This document shows, piece by piece, positions 44,434 to 56,179 of a stretch of 64,000 nt of DNA. Below the pieces are notes generated by a model. It saw only the letters and a list, made by a program, of their open reading frames with translations. It was not told the DNA's origin and ran no database searches. Origin of the DNA: Rhizophagus clarus (taxonomy: Eukaryota; Glomeromycota; Glomeromycetes; Glomerales; Glomeraceae); contig BLAL01000357.1 of the NCBI GenBank assembly GCA_015698045.1, positions 310,001-374,000 on the forward strand, written 5' to 3'. The position numbers and the translations under genes are program-made. Positions within the stretch are counted from its first letter, which is position 1; each line of letters begins with the position of its first letter.

Positions 44434-47216
44434 TGAAGTACAACTTTTCCCAGCTGATCACTTGTCCATTTTTTTAAGAAAAAATAAAAACACTTTTTTT
44501 ACGAAAGCGTATATGAAACTACTCGAAACGAGTCTTTTTCTTTAAAGAACTTACTGCCGCGGACCCTCTAGAAGCTCTTACACCACTTATTTTTCTTGTT
44601 AACACTACAGGTTTCCTCGAAAACCACAACTACAACTTACGAACAACTCCACCACTCCTCGCTTTTTGTATTTACGCGAGGTAGACACCAACGCTAAAAG
44701 AATAATACAACGGCTTCCCACCTTCTGGTCCCAGCCTTATCTTCAATAAAGTATTATGCCTCCTTCAACTCTTTCTTCACCCAACGCGTCTTCACCCAAA
44801 AACCTTCAATACACACTCCCCGTCGCTGTGAAGCATTTTCATGTGACCAATAGTGATCGTTGAGGGTACAACTCATTGTACGAATGGAAACGCTCCAAAA
44901 CCTTCCTTTTCGAGATACCTGATGAACGCCCAAATTTATCATTGGTGTATTCAGATCAACAAAACGTCATACCCACTATACACACAAATGATTTTTGTTG
45001 TCCAGAGGACACACACACATTTATTTCGACTTCCAATTACCAAAACAAGAAATTTCTCATTTCTACACTTGTCACCCTATTTTTCTCCTTACAACGCGTC
45101 ATTCCACGATGCATACAAAATAAATATTTTGCCCTTATTAGAAATAAACTTCATGAACGTCTTCTAATTATATCAAAACGTTCAGAAGCCACTCACCAAA
45201 ATAATCAGGTTACCCGTACTTTTTTTAATTTTTCTTATAAAAATATAGATTTAAATTTGGCATATACGTTCCATGCCACTTTACTTTTAATACCCAAATG
45301 AAACTTTTTGTACTACTCCTTCACCCATAGTGATGTCACACTTAATTCCTTCTTCACAGATCACCAATAAGATTGGGAACTACTATTGTCAAGGTTGCAT
45401 CTACCATCAAAAACACATATTCAAATTTCATAAATCATCATCACTTAGCGCATCATTATCTTCAGATATGATGGCATCCTCTTTCACATTATCTCTTCTT
45501 CCAGAAAGTAATGATAAACTTTCTCACCTAAAAGCTATATATAAGAAATGGTTTAACAACACCATCACCACCGTTACCAGCCACCGTCGTGGCATAGAAT
45601 ATCAGACCAAATATCAACACCTAGACTGTGATTTATTCAATGGTATTCCACGAAGATACAGTACATATTTTGTAAAAAGTATCTTAACTCCTCTTTCATT
45701 TCACCAGATCATTACCAGAAAAAAACCTTAGAAAAACAAGCCAAACGCAGAAGTCATCATGAGAAAAAGGCTAAAGCAATCACCATGTCAGCTTATTACT
45801 CTCGTAAATTTCTGGGTCACAACAGTATTAAACAAGCGGCTAAAGTTTCGCAATATCTAAGCCCTTACAATAGAACATTCTACAAAGTTATTAAGCACTT
45901 ACTGCTATCACGTTTGATTAGAACTCCAGAAGCATTACCATATATTCTTACAAGGGATCATATTATTGCCAGGGACAAACACATTAATCCTTCTGTCAAA
46001 AAACCAAAAATTCCTAATCAAAATGATTTCACCAACTTTAATCCTATTCCAGACGAACTTCTGGCAGAAGATTGTAAGGATCAACTAACTGAATTATTAC
46101 TTTTTATACCACGTGTTCACCTATTTAATAATTCAGGCACGATTGAATTCCCTCTTGGATCGGCTCGATGGTAGGAATATGTCAATAAAGGGAAAAAAAC
46201 TCACCAAAAATTGGTTTGTCAACAACATGCTATTGACTTAGCCCAAGAAAAAGCCAACAAGAAGTACCAACAACAAATGGATTTAATCCACGATCATGAT
46301 GTTAAAGATTTGGACGAATATAATACTGTCGCTTCTAAAATCAAAAAATTAGTTTCATTATTGGACACTTTAGATGCTCAATTACGTATAGTTACGCATA
46401 CATTTCAAGAACGTCAGCTTGAGCTGATTTGACTCACCTGACTTGTTAGACATCGCTGAATGTAATAGAAACAGCTGTGCCCATATGCATCACCTGCTAA
46501 AGAAAAAATTACCCAAGATTTTTCATTCACCGAGTATAGAACAATCAGATGAAGACACAGGAATGATTATATCTGAACAATCCCCAGCAAATTCTGTTCT
46601 TCTAATATTTAAAGTGCGCATTAATAAGCGCATTTCATCTTTTCATGATTACGTGATAAAAAACAAATGCAACAAATTCATCCTATAGATTCACTTTTTA
46701 CGATAGACAATCAAGATAGGGTTACATCAGTTTCTTTGTCGACCACTTCCTCCCGTCCTATTGATACATTTAAAAATCTCTATTTAGGATGTTCACCCAT
46801 TTTCCACAATGATGCGTCACGGTTAAAACGTATTAAATTTACCCATAATAATGGCGATTGATTCATTATTGTTATTTTATTATATTTTTTATTTTCACAT
46901 TTTTCTTTTTTTTCTAAATCCACATATACAATAATTTACAATTTGAAAATAGTGTTGAATCATTTTTCACCTAACAGAATTCACGTGAAGCTGGCATCCA
47001 CCAAAAAGGATAATTCGGTAACCTATATCCTAGGATTTGTGTATACTCGGTCATAGCTTGTATAATTTAACAACACAGGCTGATGTCACTGCTGGTGGGG
47101 TTTAGATTTTACATGATGTAGTTAATAGTTTTATTTTCATAGATTATAGACTAGTTTTTCTATGATTTGTATTTTCACGAGTTGGTTTCTAACAATAAAT
47201 AAATAAATAAATAAAT
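44434..47216 (+). mobile_element. LINE-like retroelement 1, without visible RT, in the microsatellite
   Basis: The 3' end is a tail of (AATA) repeats (TAACAATAAATAAATAAATA), as in non-LTR elements. ATATGCAATATGTGCAAAAA is found just outside both ends (44414-44433 and 47217-47236), a 20-bp duplication of microsatellite sequence. The body carries a decayed coding region on the plus strand (44876-46861) and then a ~350-bp non-coding 3' part. No reverse transcriptase or endonuclease motif is seen. It is either an internally deleted element or a transcript mobilised by one. Confidence 0.7.
44876..46861 (+). pseudogene. Decayed ORF of retroelement 1, family unknown
   Basis: Consecutive plus-strand frames with protein-like composition follow one another with short gaps: 44876-45301 (WKRSKTFLFEIPDERPNLSL), 45330-45731 (KYQHLDCDLFNGIPRRYSTY), 45785-46174 (MSAYYSRKFLGHNSIKQAAK; FNPIPDELLAEDCKDQLTEL), 46211-46432 (DLAQEKANKKYQQQMDL; VASKIKKLVSLLDTLDAQLR, probably coiled coil), 46443-46688 and 46667-46861. 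The order suggests a single protein of ~650 residues broken by frameshifts and stops. I do not recognise it. It may be a structural or nucleic-acid-binding ORF of the element. Confidence 0.55.
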
Positions 47217-47236
47217 ATATGCAATATGTGCAAAAA

Positions 47237-49141
47237 AAACTCTCTCCCTAAAATTTCATTTTTATTACCAACCCGCAGCAAAAGAAATATTTTTATTTTT
47301 ATTAATATTTCATGCTAAAAACCTTGTAATAAAATGTCTTCAGATCCAAATACAATATATATTCGTGAAAAATTTGCCCAACTCCCAAGTTTCAACCACC
47401 AAATACTATTAACAGAGTTTGCTCTTGAACTAAAAGATGCGGTAAACGCATCTATAGAAGAAGTTCCAGAAGGTTTCTTTGGATAGCCACAGGATACCCA
47501 GAAGGCTTTTTTTCAGCAGGCTTACAGAGACTCTTCTAATCCAGAACTTCCAGCTTTTCAAAAGATGTCTGCATATCTAAGAGTGCCGGCCATATGGTGT
47601 TCATTTTTGTTCTAAGTAACATTAAGAGTGGCTAAGTATGCATACTGAAGTCACTTAGAAAACTATCTTAATGGTGAAGACTTTTCTTATAAGACAGAAA
47701 CTGACCCTTCTCACTCATCGATGCCTGTGCCGCAACAAGAACTCAATATATCAGATACATCAGAAAAGCCAGATTCCACAATAGATTTAGAACCTTCTTG
47801 TATGATTATGGAGAATATACCCAAGATATCATTCTCTTCCAGTAAGGCTCGTGTCAATTCTCTTCCTTCAGGAAAAAAATCACGCAAGTCACAGAAGAAT
47901 AAGATTATCAAGAATAAACAAAAAGATCAGCTATAGCGCCAATCAAATTCCTCTGCAGCCAATAAGTCACGAAGTCATGTAACAAAAAAATCACATTTCA
48001 AAATCATCGAGAAGTATGTAATTCTGCAACCCGCAGTCTTCCAAGATATCAAAATTAATTCCGTCTGGGATATTATGATTTATGATATCCCTGCCCATTG
48101 GACTAAGGAGAAAATTCTTAACAATCTTGTAGCTTGGGGCCATACTCTTCAGATGTTAGTGAAGAGTTAACGCAAGTACCAGACGGTGTGCATATGAATA
48201 GTCCTAAACTCTTTTGTTAAAACCTGTTTTGACCGCAACCAATAGTGTTATACCCTTGGATCTGAAACTGTCTGATAGTTTTCTGGCTCGTGGACTCTAA
48301 ACCAGCGTAAGCAAAGGGAAACGTTCACAGCTGTAGTTGATGGAGTCCCTGACTCTGTATGCAAACAATCACTATTAGTGCAAGACTATAACAACCAGGA
48401 CCCTTTCTTTAAGGATTTTGAGTTTAAATCCTACAAAATTATCAAGCATGCTGAAAAGAATAGATTAATAGCATTTTTTGAAAATTATGATGATTTAAAG
48501 AACACCTTATAATCTCGCTTTAATCTGGAAGGTCAAGACTTTCGATGGAATCAATTCCACCCAGGCGCAACTACCCAGACAAAGAAGAAGACTGGAAAGT
48601 CAACATCACAGGTATCCAAAAATGCAGTCAAAGGCAAGAATGACTCCTCAAAACAATCACGCCGTAATGCTAAAGGGGAAAAACCTTAGCTGGTAAACCC
48701 AAGGATTGTGATCAGCTTCTTCCACTTAATGATCAGATGAAAGCGGGCATTAAGCAGATGTTTGAAGCTATTTTAAAGTTGTTGGATTAGTGGTAGTAGT
48801 GTAGATTTAACTAGGTTTACACGTGGGGAATTATTAGTTATTTTTATACTAACATAAATTTTGTAGTGTTTCTTCCCAGACTACTAACTCCTTTTTTTCC
48901 ATTTTATTTTTTTAGTTTTAGCTTTCCCTTACATTATTAGTGGCGTTTCCTTATTTTTTTCTGGAGTTCCCCACATCAGGTGGTGGTTAGGGGAGCTCCA
49001 TCTTCCATTCAATGGGGGGTTTTATTGACATGAGCCTTAAGGCGCTTAGCTTTTGTATAGTTACCTGCACGTTGTACCTCTTAGAGCAACGTACCTCACT
49101 CTCTATACTTTGTTACTCTCATTGTAATTAAAATAAATAAA
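47237..49141 (+). mobile_element. LINE-like retroelement 2, ORF1 only, in the same microsatellite
   Basis: It lies directly after the microsatellite piece that ends element 1. It has a short leader, an ORF1-like pseudogene (47334-48790), a GC-richer 3' UTR (GGTGGTTAGGGGAGCTCCAT; GGGGGGTTTTATTGACATGA) and a tail AATTAAAATAAATAAATA that runs directly into the TATGCAATATATGC array. No endonuclease or reverse transcriptase region is present between ORF1 and the 3' UTR, so it is a half-LINE. Its sequence is unlike element 1 except for the tail and target. Confidence 0.75.
47334..48790 (+). pseudogene. ORF1-like pseudogene of a non-LTR retroelement
   Basis: It starts at ATG 47334, MSSDPNTIYIREKFAQLPSF, and reads ELKDAVNASIEEVPEGFFG before an in-frame stop. 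Later blocks include SKARVNSLPSGKKSRKSQKN (basic, low complexity), VWDIMIYDIPAHWTKEKILN and NLVAWGHTLQML (RRM-like beta-alpha start), SGSWTLNQRKQRETFTAVVD then GVPDSV, and IIKHAEKNRLIAFFENYDDL. This order (basic linker, RRM-like, Trp-Arg-Lys block) is what I know from ORF1-type proteins of retroelements in these fungi. At least five stops or frameshifts break it. It is probably an RNA-binding protein in origin. Confidence 0.7.
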
Positions 49142-49550
49142 TATGCAATATATGCAATATGTGCAATATGTGCAATATATGCAATATATGCAATATGTGC
49201 AATATGTGCAATATATGCAATATATGCAATATGTGCAATATGTGCAATATATGCAATATATGCAATATGTGCAATATGTGCAATATATGCAATATGTGCA
49301 ATATGTGCAATATATGCAATATATGCAATATGTGCAATATGTGCAATATATTCAATATATGCAATATGTGCAATATGTGCAATATATGCAATATATGCAA
49401 TATGTGCAATATGTGCAATATATGCAATATATGCAATATGTGCAATATATGCAATATATGCAATATGTTGCAATATGTGCAATATGTGCAATATATGCAA
49501 TATGTGCAATATGTTGCAATATGTGCAATATGTGCAATATGTGCAATATG
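49142..49550. repeat. TGCAATATR microsatellite with 36-bp higher order
   Basis: About 45 copies of the 9-mer TGCAATATA or TGCAATATG, mostly in the order A,A,G,G, giving a 36-bp higher-order unit. A few GTTGCAATATG variants interrupt it. As 9 is a multiple of 3, all frames are open on both strands, giving false His-Ile-Leu and Tyr-Met-Gln polymers. Confidence 0.95.
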
Positions 49551-50915
49551 TTTAATTTATTAAATATGTTAAATATTTTTAGTGTGGTTTAAATAGTTAT
49601 AAAAACGCGTATGTTTACTCTGTTGTAAAAGTTAATCAGATAGTATTAATAAAAGGTTATCTCGTTGTTTGTTTGTTTTTTTTTATATTTTTTTTTTGTA
49701 GTTGAATTTGTGTTGTAAATCGTGATAGATTTACGTTTATTTTTTTTGTTGGTTTTTGTGTAACCTTCGCAGATTTTGTTATAAGTGAATTATTCGTTAT
49801 TTTATTATTATCTTTTATTTCATCTTTATTTACATTTAATTATAAACATTCCTTCTGCTACCACCACCATACATACCGCTTATCCCTTATAAGCACCCAA
49901 AGAACTGGCATAACACTACTGTAAAAACTCTCGTCATGAGAGAGGACCCCCGCAAAAGAAGTCATCATGACACTTTATACTCCGTTCAATATCATAATAA
50001 TTCTTGATACGTATATAACTGTTCTGAATAACCCAGTCATCACATGACTGACTATATTTTAACTTTCTACCGATCTTTACCAGTCTGAAATATCATCACA
50101 ACGTCTTTTCCAAATGTATAGTCTAACTTGACCTTGGAATTCGTAACATACGTCTATCATAAAGTCTCTAAAATTTTTATTGGTTGAATCCATATATAGT
50201 CTATAACTAACAAATCCAGTAATGATTTCGTCAAAGACTCTTGTTTTCCTTATACATGAAATTAGTACAATGCTAAAATAGTAACTAGTTAATTTAGATA
50301 GGCTTTTGGATTGGGAATCGTATGTACAGTGTAATGTTCAACATGTATGTTCATAATAGAAATAAACAAAAAAAAACTTGAAAAATAACACCTCGCTTTT
50401 TTCAAAAAAAAAAAAAAAAAAAAAAATATTCATGAAAATTTTTCTTATGAAAAAATGTCTTCAAGAGTAAATGCTTATTACTTATTATTTTTGAAATTTG
50501 AATACTTTTTTTATTAAAAAAAGACATTCTGTTATAATTGTTCGGGATACTTTGCAGATTTTGAAAGAGCATAATGAAGAGAATTCAGAGTTATTAAGGT
50601 GAAGAATCAGTAGAAAATAGCCCAATATGACTAAAAAAAAATCATAAATAGTAAATTTTGCCGAGTACACTTTGCAAAAAGAGGTTTGGCACTGTGTGGT
50701 GTTTATTTTTATATAATCACGTGTTTTTTAGGTCGAATTAGCACTAGTTTATCAAATGTGAACAAAAGATTTTTTACCAAAAAATTTTAAAAAGATCATT
50801 GAGCGATATGGAATTGGTTTATTGTATAATATAATATTTATATTATTATAAGTTATTATTATTATCTTTAACATTATAAATGTTGATTATTATAAATGTT
50901 ATTCATAAGTCATAA
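49551..50915. other. Intergenic stretch, no supported gene
   Basis: Begins with TTTAATTTATTAAATATGTT, the right edge of the microsatellite. AT-rich with a 23-nt A run near 50405. No ATG-initiated frame with convincing content. The right end is probably the 3' UTR of the minus-strand F-box gene at 50916. Confidence 0.4.
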
Positions 50916-52397
50916 CTAAAAATCTATATTTACCACATTTATAAATGATTCACATCTAAAATCTTTGATTACTCCATTATTTTTATATTCATCAATCAAT
51001 TTCTTATAATCCCCTACTTCATAAATATTAGATAATAACATAAAATTAAATGTAAGTATGGAAAGTGAACGACCTTTCCAATTTCTTAAGAATTCCTCCA
51101 AAGCTTCTATAGAGAATTTAAAATCACCATAGAACCTAATTTCCTTCAAGTTAGTTGGTGTTGAACTAATTAACATTTTTAATAAAATTTCTCCATATTC
51201 TAAAATTTTTTCATTATAAATTGATTCTTCATATGTATGATCAATTATAACTAATAATAACAATTTCAAATTTTTACATCCTTTTAGCAATTTTTCAAGT
51301 TCAGTGAAATGCTCTCTTGATGGTGAAAATGCAAGAGACAAATATTCAATTAAAGGACAATTTTTATGAATATTACGTATATAAGTAAGAGAATCTTCAA
51401 TGAAGTTGTCTATATAATCATCAAATTCATAAGGTTCTAATAAAATTTTCTTTAGACGTCCTCCACTATTCTCAATTATAATGGAAGCTGCTTTTAAATT
51501 GAAATAATCTATTTTAAAGATCTCAAGATCACGATATACACACAATTTAAGTTGTTCTTCATTAAATGTAACAAAACTTGATATCAATGTTTTTAATTTA
51601 TGCAGTTTTTGGAGTGCTTTTGTCAATGCGTGATTATCAGTAAATATAAAATATATATCTAAATGATTGATAGTATTTGCATTTTTTTCTAATGCAAGAA
51701 AAACCTTTTCGTAAGAATCTGATCTAGGAAAATCATGATCATCTTTCCATTCAAAATACTTTAAATTTTTCTGAACTCCAATTAATTCAACAATCCCACG
51801 ATAATTATTCGGGTTTACATTAAGAATGATGAGTCTCTGTATATATTGACATAACTGTGCCAATCCATAAAAATATGAAGAATCTATTGATGTGTCACAA
51901 TTTAATTCACAAAGTGATTCAAACCGAAATCTAGCTTCTGGAAAATAGAATATTTGATGTTTAATAAATTTCATATCCAAATACTTTAACTCTGGAAATT
52001 TCTTCATAAAGAAACCATAAAATTCTTGCTGTAAAAGAAATTGATCATAAGCTAAAGAAGAACCAATAGAAGTTATAATGTTTATAGTATCTACATTAAT
52101 ACTTCTACAAAAAGATAAATAATCAAATAAAAGTGGTTGGTTTGAAACTGACGGTAATTGTATTCCTTGTCTTGTTAGGAATTCTTTAATATCATCAGAT
52201 AAATAGGAAACAATAGTGGCAAATAAATAATTTTTGTTTTTATATTTAATATCATAGCACCAAGGATTCTTCCATAAAATTGGAATCACAGTTTCACACC
52301 AAAGTCTATTGACCATTAGACATGAAAAGAGAGATTTCGAATCGCCTTGTAATTCTTCAAATATTAAGAAAAGAATATCTTTATTGAGTTGTGACAT
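50916..52397 (-). CDS. F-box protein, 493 aa, single exon, intact
   Basis: Likely a substrate receptor of an SCF-type ubiquitin ligase, by family. The N-terminal F-box spans about residues 4-46: DILFLIFEELQGDSKSLFSC then LMVNRLWCETVIPILWKNPW, with the conserved Leu/Ile, Trp and Pro positions. Residues ~90-470 are a leucine-rich-repeat-like region of alternating strands and helices (FPELKYLDMKFIKHQIFYF, LCQYIQRLIILNV, CVYRDLEIFKIDYF, CPLIEYLSLAFSPS, NLKEIRFYGDFKFSIEALEE). It ends NNGVIKDFRCESF. The start is the ATG at 52397, matching the other copies. No signal peptide or membrane span. Together with the copies at 58523 and 60370 it is one of three intact, same-strand paralogues. The upstream region (about 52480-52600) resembles that of the 60370 gene. 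Substrate unknown. Confidence 0.95.
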   Translation of the reverse strand: MSQLNKDILFLIFEELQGDSKSLFSCLMVNRLWCETVIPILWKNPWCYDIKYKNKNYLFATIVSYLSDDIKEFLTRQGIQLPSVSNQPLLFDYLSFCRSINVDTINIITSIGSSLAYDQFLLQQEFYGFFMKKFPELKYLDMKFIKHQIFYFPEARFRFESLCELNCDTSIDSSYFYGLAQLCQYIQRLIILNVNPNNYRGIVELIGVQKNLKYFEWKDDHDFPRSDSYEKVFLALEKNANTINHLDIYFIFTDNHALTKALQKLHKLKTLISSFVTFNEEQLKLCVYRDLEIFKIDYFNLKAASIIIENSGGRLKKILLEPYEFDDYIDNFIEDSLTYIRNIHKNCPLIEYLSLAFSPSREHFTELEKLLKGCKNLKLLLLVIIDHTYEESIYNEKILEYGEILLKMLISSTPTNLKEIRFYGDFKFSIEALEEFLRNWKGRSLSILTFNFMLLSNIYEVGDYKKLIDEYKNNGVIKDFRCESFINVVNIDF

Positions 52398-55300
52398 TCT
52401 TTACCTATTGTTGAGTACGTAGAGTAAGTCTTGTATTAAACCAGAGTACTAATGTATGCTTAAAATAAAAAGAATTTATCGAATGCTTTGTAATAAAACA
52501 CTCGTTTCATTCTGTGTGACAAAATTTTACGCCAAATACTTGATTTGGAAAATTTCGTAATTTACCAAATTTGTCCTAGTGTTCAGGCTATTTGAAATCT
52601 ACTCTCATACGGGTTACTGAGTGTTAAAGAACACAAATAAGGTTAAACGCTTAATCTACCTAGGTTAATTTTCGGAATAATGATATCAAACAACTCTTTT
52701 AATATATTGACATGAAACCATTTCATTACATTATAATTATGCTTGCCGACCATATTCAAAAAAGGAAACTACAACAATAGATGATCGGAGGTGCATTGTT
52801 AAAATTGCCTTTTTTAGGTATCGACGGCAAGTATGAGCCCGTAGAAATATGCATATCTGATATGCACATTATGATAGTATAGCAATTTTATACGTAAAAA
52901 TAAAAAATTTTTTTTTAAAAAAAAATTTAAAAAAACGATGGTGCAGTAATTAATCTTCTTAAAGTACAAATCATGAAAATTGTAAGTATTCAGTAATTAA
53001 GGCGAATCGATTTTTGTTAAATTCTGAGTTAGGCCAATTCGGCATATTACCGTGCTTATAATGATTTTCGAAACGGTAAGTACTGTACCTGTCATATTCT
53101 CAAAGTTTAGCGTTTTTTTGTGGTGCTCCTTATACTTAATGCGTTGTACACCGAACTAAACGAAAAAATTGGTTATGTAAATGAGCTTACATCCTTTTCT
53201 CCCAATTAATTTTCGAATATTAGAACAAGTAACGAAGTATTTTAGTAAAGTACTAATCAAACTCGTTAAAATGATCTACTGCATCAAATGGATGGAAAAT
53301 TTTGTAAAATTAATTTTTTATGTCAAATAGTAATTTGCGCAAAATGGTGATAAGTTTGGAAAATAAGGTTGGAAATTTTTCGAGTCGGCGAAATAGAAGA
53401 TTATAAATGGGGTCCATTAAATTTATGTTAGTTAAAACGTGCTGTAACTACTGAAGGTTGAACATGTATTGACGTGAAAAGAGGTCAAATAATGATTAGT
53501 AAATAATGCCGAAATATATCGTTAATGTGATGCAATTTCAATAATGTGTTACAAAACAGCATAATTGTGTGAAAATAGCATATGTTTAGCCACTCACTAC
53601 TAAAATAAAAAAAAAATCATTAATAAATTTCAAGTTTTTTAACTTTAAATGTGCATCACTTATGAGTATGTAATTTTTTCTACGTAATCATATGTTAATG
53701 TCATTCATGAGTGTCATTTATTCGACAATTTTTTTTTTTTTTTTGGTCGCTTATAATAAAGAACGGACCGGGTCCGAGTTCCCAGATTTTCAATAATTCT
53801 GACCAATTATCTATATAATTCCGACCGGAATTTACTTATTTTCCGCAAATTTATAACTTTGCTATTGCCACAGACTGACTAATGTAAAAATAATTCTTCT
53901 AATTTTATATTAAGATGTTAGGTTTTCCAAATGCATTTAAATAATTTTCATTTTGTATTTGTTATGTGCTGTTTTGCGACATTTATTAATTACTTTTTAA
54001 GTGTCCATTGGTCATTTTTTAAACATTGTTGACATTATAGATCAAATGTTTGTCAACAGATGATTTCACTTGAATCCCATCACGAGGGGCTTCAATAGAC
54101 CAATAAGAGGGAGGATAAATAGCAATTCTTCTGGTGGTAGGTGGATTGGAAATATTGATTTTCTGATACTGCTCGAATTTTTTGGAGAATTAGCTATGTA
54201 GATATTTGATGAAGACTCAGATTAATTCAATTGTGCGCGTGAGATATAGAATGTTCGTATGATATATTGTTTACGTCAAACCAGTTTATAGAATCACAAA
54301 GGAGCTTGATAAAAATTAAATGCATGTTACAAAAAACGCCAAACCAATTTGTCATGAGAAAATTCTTTAAATCGGAAGTGAACTCTCTTAATTTGACCAA
54401 TTAATTCTTGAAATAGATACTCATGTACTAATAAAAATATGGGTAATCGGAATGTAAAGTAGTCTTGTAGTAAAACAAAATGAAATCATTATAGAATGAT
54501 CTGCTCACCTTTTAAAAACAAAGTCAAGATGTGTACATTAATATCTTATATATGATGTGTATGTAAAGGATGCCCTTAGTATGAAATATTAATTTGTTAA
54601 ATTGACTTTTAAAGCGATCTAATGAGTAATATAATCGATTATATTATTACAAAAATTGAAAATGTCAGCAAAAACCATTAACATTATTCATATACACGGT
54701 TTGAAATTACATTTATAGTTTTATATGACTGACGTGAAGAAGTAGGTGATATACTTTTTATAATGCATCTTTACGTGTAAGCAAATCTATTTTGATAGTA
54801 TTTCTCAATAATATTTGAAATTGATGGCTAAGACAACTATTTATAAAATCAAGGCATAATAAGTGATGATAGAAATTATATATTCCTTTATAATAAAATT
54901 TTCCGATTTCGAAAAATCAGAAAAGTTTTCGGTATTTTAAAAACAGTATAATATTTTCTATAAGGTCAAAAGATACAAGAATATACAAGCTACGAAAAAG
55001 TCAAAAATTCTTAACTTTTACCTGATATAAAAAAAATAGGCTCAATCATATGCTAGAAGCAAATATCCAGTTCATTTTTCCACTTTATTTGTTTTGTACT
55101 TTTTATCAGATATTTACTTATGTTTTAATAAAGAATGAAGTAACATATGAAATCTACATTATTAAATTATTTGTTTTCTTTTATTGGGCTTAATATTAAA
55201 CATGGCTGTTGTAACGCCATGTTCGACATCAACCCTAATAGGATAATCCGTATTGATCCTAATTAGGAAGCACGAACATTAATAAAATTGATTCAAAAAC

Positions 55301-55609
55301 CAAAAATGTAAAATTAAATGTTATAACTTATATTCTCGGTTGAAGATTATTTTCAATTACTGTGCAATCATTCTCTTCGAATATTGAACTTTCTGCAATA
55401 ATTGCAATAGTTCGGTCATCGTGGGAGACATCGATTTGCACTTGCTCCTTTTGTTGTAGGCGTATACATTTTAACAATATAAAAATTATTACAAAAAAAA
55501 AGAGATTTAGTTGCATGCATATTAAACAATACAAGATATTAACTGATACAAGCTCTTTATTGTTGTCATGCAACGCATATTGAGATTTGGGTAAAGACTG
55601 TTCTACTGA
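52398..55609. other. Long intergenic stretch, no supported gene
   Basis: 52480-52610 is duplicated F-box promoter-side DNA (TTTACCAAATTTGTCCTAGT versus TTTACCGAATTTATCATAAT near 62020). The rest, about 2.9 kb, shows no recognisable frame, TIR or tandem repeat. A minus-strand frame at 55328-55510 starts with a hydrophobic segment (MQLNLFFFVIIFILLKC) followed by a polar 45 residues (VQIDVSHDDRTIAIIAESSI); it could be a small membrane or secreted protein but has no other support. Confidence 0.4.
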
Positions 55610-56105
55610 CTAAACTATTTGATAGGGGATATCATCGGTCTTAGGCTGTAAAGAAAAGCACTCAGTGTCTGATAAATCAGAAGGAGGACGTATTTTATCT
55701 GACGACTCGGTCTCCTAAAAAAAAACAGCGATAAGTAAGAATATCAAAGTGTATTATATAATGTAATCCAAGAAAACATACAATAATATGATAATCAACT
55801 AATTTTTTGGACTTGAAGTGCATCACGGCAGAAAAGCTAATTTCACAATGATTTGGCCCTGTAAAAGTTTCCCTTTCATTTTGTAGAAGAACTTTGATGC
55901 ATCGTTATGCGTACCAAAATGTACGTGACCCAACCATTTTCTTGTTTCTTAATGATATGTTCAAAGGATAATGAAGTAATTTCCTGCAACCACAATTCCA
56001 GTTCAGTGCCATCTATATTTTCGATTGCTCCTGATACGAGAACAGATAGTTCTGAATTTCCGCAGCATATTCGTTTTTTGTTAACAGTGTTAGTGATTGG
56101 TAAAT
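55610..56105 (-). pseudogene. Two-exon coding relic or frameshifted gene, unknown family
   Basis: Minus strand. The last exon, 55714-55610, is preceded by a T-rich acceptor (GTTTTTTTTTAG) and reads ETESSDKIRPPSDLSDTECF then SLQPKTDDIPYQIV and TAG. The intron 55781-55715 has a GTATGT donor and is 67 nt. The preceding exon (to a TTACTAATACAG acceptor at 56106) reads SELSVLVSGAIENIDGTELE, LWLQEITSLSFEHIIKKQEN, then, after one frame change near 55915, KVLLQNERETFTGPNHCEIS and FSAVMHFKSKKLVDYHII. The good splice sites and protein-like composition argue for a real gene; the frame change suggests decay, or a base error in this assembly. The upstream part runs into a tandem repeat. I do not recognise the family. 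Confidence 0.5.
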
Positions 56106-56179
56106 CTGTATTAGTAAATTTAAATTATACACTTATCATGTTAGCAACATACCCGAAGGTTGGCAATTGAACAACACGC

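Noticed and set aside
44754-44942. Minus-strand 62-aa frame at the start of retroelement 1
   Set aside because: It opposes the plus-strand coding relics and has no supporting context.
49096-49592. Long open frames giving poly His-Ile-Leu, Tyr-Met-Gln and Cys-Asn-Met proteins
   Set aside because: They are translations of the 9-bp microsatellite, open in all frames because 9 is a multiple of 3.
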